A stretch of DNA of 64,000 nt, taken from NCBI RefSeq assembly GCF_030936135.1, contig NC_082600.1:26543943-26607942 (forward strand). The letters run 5' to 3'. Every line of letters begins with the position of its first letter. The first letter of the stretch is position 1. Made by a program: the position numbers and the translations under genes. The notes under the pieces were generated by a model, which was not told the origin of the DNA, made no database searches, and worked only from the letters and a program-made list of their open reading frames with translations. Source of the DNA: Gavia stellata (Eukaryota > Chordata > Aves > Gaviiformes > Gaviidae). Below, in pieces: positions 39,801 to 54,800 of this stretch.

Positions 39801-42800
39801 TCATCTTGGGGCTTACAATGGGAATTTTCAAAGAACAGGGCCATGAATTCCCACCATGTGGGAGCTGCCCGTTGCCTTTTGCAGTTTTGGGCTCGGTTCC
39901 CCTTGCCTGAAGCACCTTGTACAGCAGTGCCTTGAGTGTTTTGCTTGACGGGCAGTGATGAAAGAGGAGGGGCAAGGTGAACCCAGTCGACGAACTTCGG
40001 TTTATATAGCTCCCAACTGATGGTGCCCAGTGAGGGAAGATGGGTTACAGGGACCTGTGAAGGGACCATCACGAGAAAGGATGATTGGGTAAAAGATGTC
40101 CCAAAACAGGGAAAAATGGTAACTGCAAAGGAGTTTAAGCTGGAGCAATGGTGTGGGGACAGGTGGCTCCCACAGCTTTTATTAAGAAAGGGAATGAGCT
40201 GGGTGACTCCTGAGGATTTTTGTCTTGACAGAGGGAACCTTGCATGTGTGGTGGGGTCAACCCTGAGCCAAAGCCAAATTACCTCTTGCCACAGATGAGG
40301 AAGGGGTTGAGCTAACCCCTGATGGTAGGGGTCGCCCATGTTTATTTCTTGAAGCAGAAGCATTGTTTGTGAGTGTGGGAAATGAAGAGACCCTGCCAGG
40401 GACAGCCACTGCCTGCTGCAGGGAGGGGGCACGACCCTGCATAGCTCCCTGATAGGAGCAAAAATAGTCATCCTCCAAAAATAAACAGGGAGCAGGAATG
40501 AGGCAGGAGCTGCAGTCCCAAAATACCAGCTTTCTTCAGCAAAGGGAGCACAGGAGGGCAGAGGGACAGGCAGGGAGCATGAAACACAGGAAACAGCCTC
40601 CTTATATGGGCTCATCCGCAGGGGACAGAGCTCAGTCGACTGGAATGACCATGTCACAGAATGTGAAGCCTTCAGGGGCCCAAGTGAATGGAGTTTTCTG
40701 ATCTTTAAATGATTCCCCCAGATTCTTAAGATGCCAAACCAGAGAAGAGGCTACAGTGCCAAAAAAGGAGCATTTTGAATTCAGTTGATCTGGACACACC
40801 CAGAGCCCAGGAAAAAGGGGAAAAACACACCACATATGGGCGTGCATGCCCACATAAACATCCCTATTCCCATTACACACACCCCTACCTCAAAAACACA
40901 CTCCCTCCCACATGGATCCTTCCCATGCAAACATCCCTCCTCCCCTCACACCATCCCTCTGATAGCTAGCAGGCCATGTTCCCAACACACAGCCTCACAA
41001 TTCCTCGCATAGGTGCACAGTTACACAAATATCACCAAAGAACCTGGGCCATAAGGCTGAGGGAAAATGCAGCATCTCCAGGGCATTCCAATGCACCTGC
41101 AATTTAACTCCCTCATCATCAAAACCAGCCTTCATATCAAAGATCTCTCAAGTGGGGTACTCCAGATCAGAGGGTGATGAGAATGACTGCCCCAGGCTTT
41201 GCACAGGGCATAACTCCATGGCATCTAGGCATTTGATTCCAATGTCTTGCCAATGTTGTAATGTCTTCCCATTGATCGTACACACCAGGCAACCCTGAAC
41301 GTCTGTCAGACCCTGACAAACACCTCACATATACCTACAGGTCTTTTATTCTTCTTGCAATAAATCAGGTAATTCTTTTTGAACTGCCTACAGGAGCACT
41401 AGCAACAGGAAAGGCAATGTTAACTGTCAGCTGAGGATAAATAGCTTTTCTCTGTTAGTTGCCCGGAAAGTGCTGTAATAAGGTCACATGCCACATACAC
41501 TTTTGTCATGTAAATAAACTTACCTTCATATACTTTCACATTTCCAAAACCTCAGCATAATTTACAATTGAGAATGCAATGTTGTGCATTGCCATAATAT
41601 GGTGACAGGTAGGGACATTACAGCTGCAAGCAAGAGCCTGAAGCAGAAAGTGGGAAGAATGGCAAACCCAGAGGGAGCAGAGCAGAAACAGAGGACATTG
41701 TTCTTCTGTAATGGAGCAAATGCGCTCCTCAACACACCTTTTTGGTGAAAAAGACCGGGGGCTTTAAATGATCACAACTTGTTGGCACCTATGTGTTATA
41801 TCTTGGGCAAAATTTTTATTTCTGTTCCCAAACACAAAGCTAAGCTATACACCCAAATGGTTTGGTGTTCAAAACACTGAGATTCCACCAGCTACTGACA
41901 AAATGTTCTCTCTCAGCTCTTGCTGCTCAGTCTCTTTCACAGCATTAACTAACTGCTTGCTTGCTGTGGTTTGCTTTTCCACTTAAGTTTTGTCAGTTAT
42001 TTATCTCCAGAAGATTTCCTCTACCTTAGTTTCTGCAGATCGTCCACTTTTTCAAGGAACATTGTCATGCCATGGGCTTTTTATTTTATTTTTTCTCAGA
42101 AATTCAGTTCACTATTTTTGTGATGGCACTTCTCCAGTATTTCTCAGGCCACCTTCCTTACCAACACTTGTCATACTACCACCATAATCAGTATTTTATC
42201 TCTCCCTTTTGAAAAATGACTGGCCTGAATTCCATCTCTCCTGCATTAAAGTAGAAACTCTACCTTCTTCTTTATCTGTAGTCAGGCCCTTTCTTATCTG
42301 ACAGATGTAGAAATCTAATTTGGCTTCCCCATTAAGACAGAAACTTCCAGGCTACTTGTCAGATCATGTCTCCAGTTTTGAAGGTGCTAGTTGGATGTTG
42401 CTTCCCTCATGTAAGTAACTACCCTGTGTGTCTCTGGATCCTGAGGGTCCAGCAAAGTGTCTTTCAGGACCTACCACAACACAGGCAGATTACAGCCATA
42501 TTGAGTCCCTCAGATTCTCAGGTGGGTCTGGAAATATGGATTAATTTACCTTCATCAACATGACAACTCCTTTGAAACAGTGAGCACTCTGTGCAGGGAA
42601 GCAGGGACTCAAATGACATTGACAGCGTGCAACAGAGGACACACAATTTTTCTGTCATATAATACATCTCCTAAAATGTGTGGGTTCTATGTTCTGTCTA
42701 ATATACAAACACTGAGAGATTTTATACAGTATGTAGGTACCTTGTTTTTATTCAATATTGACCATAGAGCAGAAAGAAAGAAGTATGGTCAGTCTCGAGT

Positions 42801-45800
42801 TTCCTCTTCTCCAGCAAGTTTCTTGAGGCCCCCCTGACTGAGGAAAAGCAAATCTCCACAAACAAGCCTGATGAATTAGTTTTGACTGATGCCAATTAAG
42901 GACCTGTAAGTCAGATAGTCCCACTGCTTCCAAGCAGCCACATAACACTTACAATCTACACCAATCTCAGAGCATATATAATATCAAAAAGGGCTCAATT
43001 CCCAGATCTATGCAAGCCTCAGCTTTTTGCAAAGAACAGCCCATCTCTGCTAGCCCTCTTTATCGTGTCCACAGATGGTTCAAGTAGTGCCTCTGATTTT
43101 AATGAATTCCCTCTAAGGACTTCTGCATGTCTTAAATGCCTAACAAAAAATACTGGGTTTCCATTTCATCCACAAACTGTCCTTCTTCATGGTCACTGAC
43201 CTTCCTTTATTAGGGAAAGTGCTATTGAGACAGAAAAAGTTCTTGGGAGGCTTCAAATATTCTCTGTCATCTATCACAGCAGGTAAAGGAGCAGCTCATA
43301 TTGTTAAACAGTTATCAAGAATTTCCCTAAAACAATGGTCAGCTACCTAGTCAGCTTACATGTGCACCTGCTAGGAAAGCTGTCATATTGCAGCATTTGG
43401 CACCTTAACCTGTCTCAAGAGTTACTGCTCTCCCCTGTATGAAAACAGTGAAGCAGCACAAAACAATTTGATTCTCTGAGCAAGGGGTTACCAGGTAGAA
43501 TTGTCTCACACCCCGCAGTTACAGGGCAGTGCTCCTTCAGCCCTCCTAGGCATGAACATCTCTCAAACAGTTTGCTACTACCTTGTGCTACATACTGTCA
43601 GACACGTTCCCATCCATCTCCACCACTCCTACAGATCTTTTGTTGCCTTCAGGTGGGTCCAGGAGCACTCAAAGCATGAAATAAATGTGTGGAAAAGGAA
43701 AAACTTTTAATAAAATTATTTTCGATGGGATTGTCCCTAATCCACATCAAGGTAGCCAAGCAGGGAGGATACTACTAGAAAGGCTGGGAAACATGGCTGA
43801 CTAGAAATGCTATTTCAGTAGATGTCATCAAAAGGCTAGTAGATAACCTCAGAAAGCCGAAAATAACTGTCCTGCTGGCCAGCCACTCGGGGTGCACGGG
43901 AGAGAGGCAGTGCGAGGCCTTGGGGAGCTTGAGGCCATGCAGTGCTGGGGCTCACACTGGGGAAGTTGGCCTAATTAGGGAACAAAAGTTCAGCTGCATT
44001 TTTGAGATTCCTCCTGGAGAATCTGGCTAACTTCCAGCTGAGCTGTCCCCAGGAACAGGCTGGGAGTCCAGCATTTCTACAAGCAACCAGAAGACCACTG
44101 GAAAAAAAGAAGCAATCCCTGTGAAATGGAAGCAGGTAAAAAAGCCAGTGCTTCCACAGCTGCCGGTTCCCTTTGGTGGAGGATGTTTATTAGCACAATG
44201 CAAGAATCCAAACAGATGACAGAACCTCTGGGACATGGAGGCACAAATTCAGCTCAGCCCAGGACAAAGACGCAGATGGGAGGGCATTCACAATGTGCAA
44301 CAGCTACAGGAAATTCTGCCCAGAGAACCCTCCCAGGTTCTCAGAGATGCCCGTCACTTCAAGAGCTATCTACTGCCAGTCCGTCCCACTCCCAACTGAA
44401 TGCCTAAGAAGGCAAAACCCTGGCAACACACCATATATAAAATGCAGCTAGCCCCTAGTGAGGGCTCTTCTGCAAGCTGAAGATCACAGGGGAGAACAGG
44501 ATGCTAGAGAAAAACAATGCAGTCAGACTGTAAGGTCTTTGGGATAGGAACTTTTTGGCCCAGTGACACACAAACATTCTCTAGATCTTACTGCAATGCA
44601 AGTTGTAGATACAAAAAGGGCTATAAGGGTCTGCATTACAATTATACACGACTTCTTAGGTCATGGACTCTCTGAACTAGAGTGGCTGGACAGTGCCTAA
44701 GCCACTATGATTATTTTTACACAAATAAGGTCCCCCAGTAAGCACCCAGCTGAGTGCAGCCAGTGGTGGGCTCCTCAGTCACACGTTTCTAAGCTTTAGG
44801 GGATGTGGGGAAGAGCACTTCGGGGGTGGCTGCTGCGCAGATCCAGACCAGACAATGGAATGAGAGTTTGGAGCTGGGTGCCAACCACTGTGCGAGGGTA
44901 AGAACTGGGTCAGGAAAATACCGCTCTGATTAAAGGCCCTGATCATATAAAGCCCCAGGCCATGTCTACACCACAGGTGCAGACACACCTGCAAGCAGGA
45001 TCCATGTGAGTCAGCTCAAGTCTGGAAATGGTCTAGCTTTAGGTACTTCTGGTAACCAAGCTGGTACCTCCCCAGGCAGAGTGCAGGTCGCTTCTCACTG
45101 GGGGATCTCTGCATCATTTGCACTGCATTTTAGGATGCAAATACACTCATTCAAACAACCCCACCAAACAAGGCCACTTTGCAACATTAGGCCCACAATT
45201 GGCTTCACGTTTCAGGTACTCAAACTTTTTTGATAGCTGTTTGTCTAACAGACATTCATTGAAAACAATTGTTCCTGACATGTCGTCTTAACCTAAAAAG
45301 CAACAGCCCATTTTTCCACCCAAATAGTTTTAAAAGCAGTGGGAACTAGAACTACAGAAGGACTTGGTTGCCCCCTCTGGAAAGGTCAGATCCTCCAATC
45401 CTCTTTCCAGTTGTTGTCTTAAAGCATGTCATCACTCAAGCTTTGAGTGATATGGAACCACTGAGGTCAGCATCCACCTAGTTAAAGAGTCAGAAATCAG
45501 GTGCTCTCCCTGCTTTAGTCCATGAGGGACCTTGAAACTACCTATGACATGTCTACCAAAGAGCAACTAGAGAACAAGGTCTCAGCTGGACTCATTAGGA
45601 CTGGAACAGATGTCTTCCCACTCAAAAGTTGTTGCCTTCAGTCAGAAAGTCCTTCCCTGTGGCCCAAAAATTCTTTCAGTTCCCTTTTGCAAAGCAGAGC
45701 AGCTTCAGGAGAAAGGACAGAGAGCCTTCTCAGACCCAGAACAGCTCATAGCTTTGTCATTACGTGTAATATTCTCTAGGGAGGTGGGAAACGTTACTTG

Positions 45801-48800
45801 ATACATCTTTCAGGAGGAGGAAGAGGAGAATAAAATCAGTATCTTCCAGCTTAGAAAGAAGATGGTGGATTTAATCTTTAAGTTTATGTATAAAACGTGT
45901 GGCTTCAACATCAAAATGAACACCTCCATCCCTGGAGGTCCCCGAAGGCAAGGAAAAGCACTGCTCCACTCCTGAAGGCTGCAAAACACAGGACGGGGGG
46001 GATCAGGATTACTCCCTGCTAGTGCAGGGACATGCACTCCCAGAGGTCTCAGAGAGGTGCCAGAAATCCATAGGACAGGATTTCAGACACACTGCAGTCT
46101 CCAGCCACTCTTTACCACCTTAATAGATCCACAGACCCATCCCGAGATTGTCTACATACTACACAAGCATCTAATAGAGGCTGTGGATTTTGCTATGAGG
46201 ATAAGGCATCTAAATCCCCCTGTGGACCTGAGTTTAGGGAATCCCCACAGTTCTCCTGCATAAAGCCCTAGCCCTCCTTTCAGACAGGGTCTAAAGCAAA
46301 CTAGAGGAGGGACTTCTCCAAGGCCCCAGAGCAAATCTGTGGCAAAGCCAGGAAGACAACCCAGCAAAACCTTGGCTCACAGCCACATTCATATGCCTCC
46401 TGCCTATTCTGCCTCTGCAAATTAACTGAGATATTAGGATACACCCTTTATTATACCATTGATCAGCCTTACAGCCTTTGGCTAAATGTCCCAGGCAGCC
46501 TTGGAAGATGCAGCCAAGTGAGTGATTCAACTGGCAAAAATTCAGATCCAAGGATGAGTGGTTTGCCAGGGGATGCAAAACAAGTCTCAGGAGCAGGCAG
46601 ATGGCTGGAGGGCAGGACTTCGGCAGGTACGTTCACATCGACAGACCAGATGGGGCTGTTGCTAGTATTCAGGCAGCTACAAAGTATCTTCAGCACGCAA
46701 GAGGAAAGGGACCAAATCGAGGAAGAGTTCAGATTGTAACACTCAGCGCAGCCCAAAGGGAGTTCAGAAAAGGGTTACATGAGCCATCAGGGGGACGAAG
46801 GGGCCAACTTCGGACAAATGATTCAAGAAGCCAAGTATTTCAGCTTGGCCAGGCAATGACTAAGGGAGGGATATACTGCAACAAGTTTTGGATCACACTT
46901 TATAATATAAAGTTCCACTAATAATTGGTTTGGAAGAGACTTACAATACAATTAAGCAAGTTTGTAAGCATATAGTATTATAAGTTACAAGCAGCTTACT
47001 GATCAGTCAGATTTCTGAACGCTCAGTTAACAATTTAGTTACCTTTCACATGCATTTACAAATGGAAAAATACTATGAAGTGCGACTATGACACCTAAGA
47101 GCATAAGCCTGAATAAAGGGTGCAGGAATTATCCAAACGAGGGGTTTCAAAGCAGGGATCACTTCATACTGAGGAAAATCTCCTTGCCAGGCACCATTGC
47201 GTAACATCCCTGAAGCAACAGCAATTGCTTATGTGGAAGAGTCACATCAGTTTAGTTATTTTAATGAAATTTAGCAGCCAGGAGCAAGAAGGCGCCTGTG
47301 GCATGTGACCAGCCACCACTCAGTACAGCAGACCTTGGGAATCAATGATTTAGGGCACTGTATGGAGGTGGAATTAGTTCCAGTGAAATGACTGTAAAGA
47401 CTGGTTCCAAGGCGGGGGGGGTGGGGAGATTAGATCAATTATCAGGAAAAATTTCTATTGGTAACCCGTCCCCAAAACTATACCCATCAGCAGGAGGTCT
47501 CTTCCTCATAAATAGAAAAGTGCTCTGGGCATAGTCCTGAACCATCCATCACCGACGAATAAACCCAGTGGATCTTTCCTACAATATCAACTCTAGCACT
47601 ACCAAGAGAAAACTGAGCTAATCTGAATAGTCTTGACTTCTTGTGATGAGCATACCCTTCTGAGGCCAGAATTAATGAGATGGGTGATACGGGTTTCTTT
47701 TTTGGGCTTTAAATTTCACAAATGGATCTACCATGCTACCACTACTAGGCTAGTGCTTCAGCAGAAGGAATTAAGAGACCAGGAGAGAATGCTTTAATTG
47801 TCTAACATACACAGAGAGCAGCTCTAGCCAGGAAAAATTGGGCAACACCACTTCCATGTTTCAGAGTGCAAGACAATTATCCCAAAGATTTTAACAGAAA
47901 CAGGTGCTAGTTCTCAGGTTGCTCTGAACAGCACGACCCTGGCTTCTAATGCCAAATGAACGCTGAGTCATATTTTAGCTTTGCTGCAGGATGAGAAAGG
48001 ATATGTGTATTCCTTTTCTCTGTATAACAGGAGCCTGGTAAGAAGCACTATGCCATCCTATTAACCACAGATATTAGCATTCCAGTGCTGGTGTGATAAA
48101 AAGGAAGGACTCATAGAAAATACAAAGGCACATATCCTTGTTACTACTGGCTGGCCTTCTCCTCTGGGGGACCAGCAAGACTACATAATCCCCAAGGACA
48201 AGTTTTCATGTTATGGGAGCAAACTAACCATACTGGACAGCAGATCGAGGTTCAGTCAGGTTTTGTACTCTATTAGCTAATTGCTGCCCTGTCTTTTAAA
48301 TTAAAATAGAGTATCTTTCCAATGGCCACATATACATCTGTGACCTCAGAACAAGATGCAGCAACTGATAAAAGCAGCTGTTACAAACATAATAAAAAAA
48401 CCTGTCAGCAATAGGAACAGAGGATGCAGGAAAGGCACTGCACCTGAGACAAACTTTGTCTTACTCTCCAATACAAGAGTCCCCTCTTAAGGTAGTCTCC
48501 AGACACATGAATAGGTTAGTCCTCCTAGTCCCCTTCAGAGGAGCCAGCATCTACCTAGAAAGCCTCTAGTCTTACATGGTCAACCTTTTCCTCAGGGTCT
48601 TCATCCTAGAAGGATCAGGATCAAGAGGGAAAAAGAGAGAAAGAAGTTAAAAGGAAGAACCTTGGAAGCCTGCACAAAATAGCTTGAAGATTGACATGAA
48701 TGGCTGTCCTGCAGCATATGCTTTGCAACCTTATTCACTTGAACAAAGTTGATCCCACCGTGGTGAGCTCTTATATCCGCAGTCACTTATGCATACACCA

Positions 48801-51800
48801 ACTATGATACTATAAAGCATGCCTCTTTGACTGCAACGGCAGGAAAGTGTGCTGGTTTTGGCTGGGGTAGAGCTCATTTTCTTCATAGTAGCTAGTATGG
48901 AGCTATGTTTTGGATTTGTGCTGGAAACAGTGTTGATAATATAGGGATGTTTTTGTTACTGCTGAGCAGTGCTTACACCGAGCCTTTTCTGCTTCTCACC
49001 CCACCCCACCAGCGAGTAGGCTGGAGGTGCACAAGAAGTTGGGAGGGGACACAGCCGGGACAGCTGACCCCAACTGACCAAAGGGATATTCCATACCATA
49101 TGACGTCATGCTCAGCATATAAAGCTGGGGGAAGAAGAAGGAAGGGGGGGATGTTCAGAGTTACAGTGTTTGTCTTCCCAACTAACTGTTACGCATGATG
49201 GAGCCCTGCTTTCCTGGAGATGGCTTAACACCTGCCTACTGATGGGAAGTAGTGAATTAATTCCTTGCTTTGCTTGTGCACGTGGCTTTTGCTTTACCTA
49301 TTAAACTGTCTTTATCTTAACCCATGAGTTTTCTCACTTTTCTCATTCTCTCTCCCATCCTACTGGGGGGGGGGGGGGGGCGGGGCAGGGGGCAAGCAGC
49401 TGTGTGGTGCTTAATTGCTGACTGGGGTTAAACCACAACAGAAAGTCTGCTAGCAATCAGACCGCTCAAAGGAATACTAAAGAAAAAAACCTACAAATGA
49501 GAGTAAGAGAAGTCTTAGTTCCTTCTCCCTATAGCATGAGAAACACCAAATTATTCAGGTTTGTAGGATGCTAAGATTTGTATGGATAGGCTCTGCAACC
49601 ATGCCAGAGACCTGAAATGATGCTGGGGGTTACACACTGTAGCAGGCTGTAGCCCTTTTTTCAGGAGCTACTGTTTCTTAAGCCAAGGTCAGATCCTCCA
49701 CTGAGAGCAGGAGCTGTTGCACTTAGCTAAGACAGGCCTAGCTCACAACAGTGTTAGCTTTAGTAGATGAACTTTAGCTAATGCTATGGTATAAGGGAGT
49801 AGCTTAGCTATGGGGTAGATGAGTAACTCAAGGAAAGCAGCTCGTTAATCACTGTGAAAGTTGCAAACTGGTTTGAGAAACTTTCTGATGAGCAGACTGC
49901 CAGCACCATGAGTGGTGACAACCAGTTGTTAGGCACCAAATGCAAGGAGGAGGCAATTAAGAATCCAGTAATCTCTACACAATCCTAGAAAGACAGTGTT
50001 CAGAATCACTCATGGAAAGAATCTAGGGTACCCATGACCCTGCACCAGCATTACGCACTGGATGGCTTGAAACCACTACACTAATCCACCTGACTTTTCT
50101 TCTGGACTGCATCTCTCCTGTGGAACAGGGAAGCCATGTGATTAATAAATTGCATAGATCTCTGATTACAGTGGTTTGGTATCTGAGTCCACTTAGTGTC
50201 TGCATTGTCATCGGTCTTACAGTCTTACCATGACAGGAGCAGAGGAAGGCTATATGCAGGTTAGGGCATCTGGGGTACAGAAGTGTCCATATCAGTGAAA
50301 AGCAAAAATGAAATCAAATTCACCCAACTGGTAAAATCTGTTGGAAATGTGTATCTGTCAGCCAGGGACCCACTTGTTCCCTGAGCAGAAAGGCTTCTGC
50401 GAGGCCCAACACGACCTAACCTTCTTTGGCTGTAGGGAGACCAAATGGTACAGGACCCACAGTAACACAGAAGGAAATCCAGCTGGACAACACATGTTGG
50501 AAAAGCATTTAAATAACCACTTCTTTGAGCTATCTTCCACGTGGATTTCACTCTCAGCAACTGATTTGCAGTTGTTTATTCACTTGCGTTAGATAACCAG
50601 AGTCCTATTTAAATAATGCCTGGATGTCAGCCTAAAGAATCACTGCCAGGAGTGTTTGTAAGCTGGGTGGTGGAAGTCCAAATAGCTGTTTTGCAAAATT
50701 CACCCGTGGGAACATCCTTCCAATATGCAGTGGAGGTGGCCCAAGCTTTTTTCTGTCTACATGAACCTAGTCTGAATAAGTTATTTTTTACAGCACAGAA
50801 ATTCTTTTTAATTATCACACAAGGACCACAACTACATAGGCAAGCTTACAAATACCAAGCAGGACAACAAGAGAAGAACATACTCTCAGAAGTGAAAGCA
50901 CAGACTCTTTCCCCAGACTTTGGTGAAATGTAAGGAAGAGAACCAGCAGGGAACTTAGATGATTTTGGACAAACCCTGATATAAAGTGAAAGTGCCCCTG
51001 CCCTACCTGTGTGGAGATATTCTCAACATAGCCAGGAGAACCCTCATCCTTTAGGCTGACATATTGCTTATTAGAGCAGTCTCCACCCAAAGGATCTAGA
51101 AGTGTTGCCAGAGGGACACAGACAACATCACATTGAGACTGTAAGAGGTAGAAACCCAGGGAAGTCTTGAACAAGGTCCCAAGGGAATCCCATCACTGTA
51201 GGATGAAGAGAAAACAGACTGTGGAAGCAGGATAACATTAAAATATCTTTGCATACTGATTTCTTATAGAACAGCAAACAGTTCACTCTTGCTGAGAGGA
51301 GACACAGAAAAGGAAGAACTTGCTGATATATTTTAAAAAAGGCTTTTCCACTCAGCTTTCCAAATCAATCTCCTCAAGAGCTCCAAACCTGGCCAAACAG
51401 CTTTTTTTTTTTTTGTGGAGGTGATCAAGCCAGCATTCAGGCTGTTGGACATAGCAATGTTAGAGCCAGGAAAAAGGTTTGACTTTTATTCTATAAAAGT
51501 GTCCAGAAGTTCTGGTAGGATGGGACAGCAAAGATCTTCAACAGATCTCATTATATGATCTGCCCCTCCCATTATACAAATAGCATGACCAGCTTGAGTT
51601 TGTTCCATTTTGTCAGAAACTTGATAGCATCAAGAGGAGTAAAAAGTAACACATCAAGCCAGGGGATGGGAAAGGCCTCCCAACGGAAGAATGGATACAC
51701 TACCCCTCTGAAAATGAATGTTTGAAATGTGGAGTTCTAGCATGCAGCAAGCAGACTTATCTCTAGGAATTCCCATTTACGGCATATTCCCCCGGGTGCC

Positions 51801-54800
51801 CAAGAAGTGTCTGCCGATTTGCCAGGGAGCTCTTGAGGCCAGGAACATGCACAGCCATTACTGCAGGAGGATGCTGACTGCACCAATTATAGCAAATAAT
51901 CATGTTCCTTCTTGCCTCATGAAATAATACATAGCTGCAGTGTTGTTTGCTAGTACTTGTACTTCTGAAAAAGCAGGAATGCTCTGCATGTCAGATGGCA
52001 GACTGTGAGCTTTGCGACCCTTAGCGAGCCCCTAGAGGAGACAGAGGTCTAAATTTGAAGGTAATGCAGCTAATTCCACACAGGAATGGGAATTATCAAA
52101 TAGAGATTTGGGCAGAGGAATTACAGATACACCACTGCAGTTAAGGAACTTATTGTGGGAGATACATACACACAACAGGCACTGAAAAAATACTAAGGTA
52201 TCATACTGTTTTCATAGAGCTTGGGGGAAGTATATTAGGTTATAAGGCATAAGAGATTGCAGTTGTGCCCTAGGGAAGGAGGTTTTAATACCACATCTGT
52301 GAGACACACAGTTGAGGAGATGTACCGTTGTTTCGAGTCTCTTTTGGAAGACAGAGTCCAGGTCAAGGAGAGATCAGCAGTAATCTGATAAGATCTATGC
52401 TCCAAGTCAGATGATTTGCCTATTGACTTCAAAACAAAGGTCTTTTTAATTATGTTAAACGAGTTTGTTCACCCCTCGAAGTGAATTTCCTTGTAATAAG
52501 CCCAAATGTTGAAACATGGATAGACAGGTACTTTTTGTTTCCTTCAAGCAAGCTGCTCTGACTGGAAAACACTTCCTGAATGGTTCTCAGTGTCATGAGA
52601 AGACCAGAACAATAGCACAAATGGTATGTTCATACCAGAAATTTGAGCTGGGTGGAAACTGGGTGGATTGACATGGAATTAAAAAAAAGTCAAGATGAAT
52701 CTTAAAACAGTTTTAAAACCCTGAGGAACTACTGAGGACAGAATCACCATCCTGAATGTGAAACTGCACAAGAAGGTGTGACTATGGCAAACGTTTAAGA
52801 CAAACCCCTTGGTCTTCAAAATCAGTAATAAGAATAAAACCTCCTAGGCTGAAACAAATTACATGGGGCCTTCTCCACTCCTGCCAGTTCCAGAAAAAAG
52901 TACTGGTTTTTATTTTGCATTTCTTTTGGGAAGGTTCCTTGAAAAGGTTTCAAGATGACCAGATGGCTGAATGAGACATCCATGGTAACAGCTGACCCCA
53001 CCACTTGGAGGCAAGCCAAGGCCAAGTCTCCAGAAAAGTAAAAGGTGACTGCCAATCTAGGGTGAAGGGAAAAACAATATTATTTTTATTAAATGCTCAC
53101 TTTGGTATCAAATATGATCATGTATGAGAGGCCTCCAATTCTGGAGCAAAGGAAAAGGCTGAGGCTTATTTATAGTGGATTTTATCTCTTCTCCAGTAGC
53201 TCCAAGGTTTTCAGTTAACAGCAATGATCAGCAACAAAGAGCTGTCTGAAGGGAGACTATTGACACAAACGTTAAGATCCAGTAATAACACATTTGAATC
53301 TTGCAAGGCGTGGAAGGCCTCACCCTTCTGCTGATGAAAAGCTCACTGCTTTCAAACAGAAGATTGTAACCAGTTCTTAGTCCTCTCCAGGGGCGCCCAA
53401 GGACTGGAGCCTTTATGATCTCTTCACACCTATTATAATAGCTATGATGTGAGACACACCAAGTACAACTGCAGTAAGTTACAGTCAGTCAGCTGTACCG
53501 CTACATCACGCCCTGGTCTCTTTCTAACCAGGGAATCAGTCCATGAACTAGAACAGCCAGTTCCAGTAAGAAAACAATCTGACAGTGAGCCACCCTAACC
53601 TGGAGGCTAACCAACAATTACACCCACTTAAACCACCAGCTGGTTTCTTTAAGACTTTCTAGACCTATGAGGTCCATGGTTATTTCAATTTCTTTAATTA
53701 CACCTTCTGCAAACTCCTTCACGGAATCCCTTCTCAACTCCTGTAGCATACCCGGGGAGGAGAGAATGCATAGGTGGGAGATGATTCTCCGTTACGCCTA
53801 TCAAGAGAAAAGAGCATACTTTCTCCAGAAAAAGCATGTGTTCTGTGAGGTGTTATTGTAAGCTAAGCCGTAACAGTGTCTTTTCAACAGCATCATAGGG
53901 ACTCGAAGGAAATATCCCCCCACAAAACCATTTCAGCACAGATGGCTGGGGCACAACTACTCAATGTAATAGAAGAGTTTTGTCACGGCATAGAGGATCA
54001 GGGAGCAGCCAGTCCCAAGACAGAAGGTCCCAGGGCTCTGAGCACAGTAGCTTGAAGCACAGTTGGTGCCAGGGTGGCCAGCAGGGCAAAGTGGGTTTGC
54101 AATTTAAAGAAGCCAAGAATATGGTATGCTGGAGACCACAACTGGCATTGCAAAAAGCTAAATATCATCTCATTTAAACAAATATCACTGTGAATAAGGT
54201 GGAAGTCTGACAACCCTTTTGTCCATCTGAAGGTGTCAGGGAGCAAAATTTGTATGTCATTTCTTGACAGGTGCTCCTTCCAGCAGGAGATGCCTGTGGA
54301 GAAGCCATGCTAACAACAGAGAGCAAACTTCCAGGTAGAATTTGAGCATTCTGCAGTGCTAAGCAAGAAAGTGAATCGAAAGGGTTCAGATCTCATCTTT
54401 CTGGGTATTAGAGAATGCCTCACCCTCCTGTGAAAGAGGGATTCCAGACCATCTTCTACTTTTTGAAGTTGTACTAACAGAACAGACTCTGAACAAAAGT
54501 TTTTCTCCAAAGCCAAGTGGGAGGTGAGTTTGCATATTATTACCCACAAGACAAAGTCTCAGATGCTGCAAAGCTGGCTCCTAGCATGACCTTTGTAGCC
54601 TGTGCATAGAGGAAAGGAAAAAGAGCGTCACTATACAAACTTGATACTGACCATCTCAGATACTGTACTCTGGCTCTAGCAAAAGCAAAGTGCAAAAGTA
54701 AGGCATCTGCTTACCTGTATTCTGTCTTGCTACCACAGATGGTGGCGAAACTGGTCACTAAACGATGTGCATGCTCACACTTTAATTCCCATGGAAGATA

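Noticed and set aside
45369..45385. CTCF-like GAGGGGGCA on the minus strand
   Set aside because: Only the 3' half of the core fits; several 5' positions mismatch.
51007..51080. A possible extra IFT43 exon with a GTAGGG donor in intron 2
   Set aside because: No similarity to IFT43 and not needed, since exons 2 and 3 join in phase with family-like spacing.
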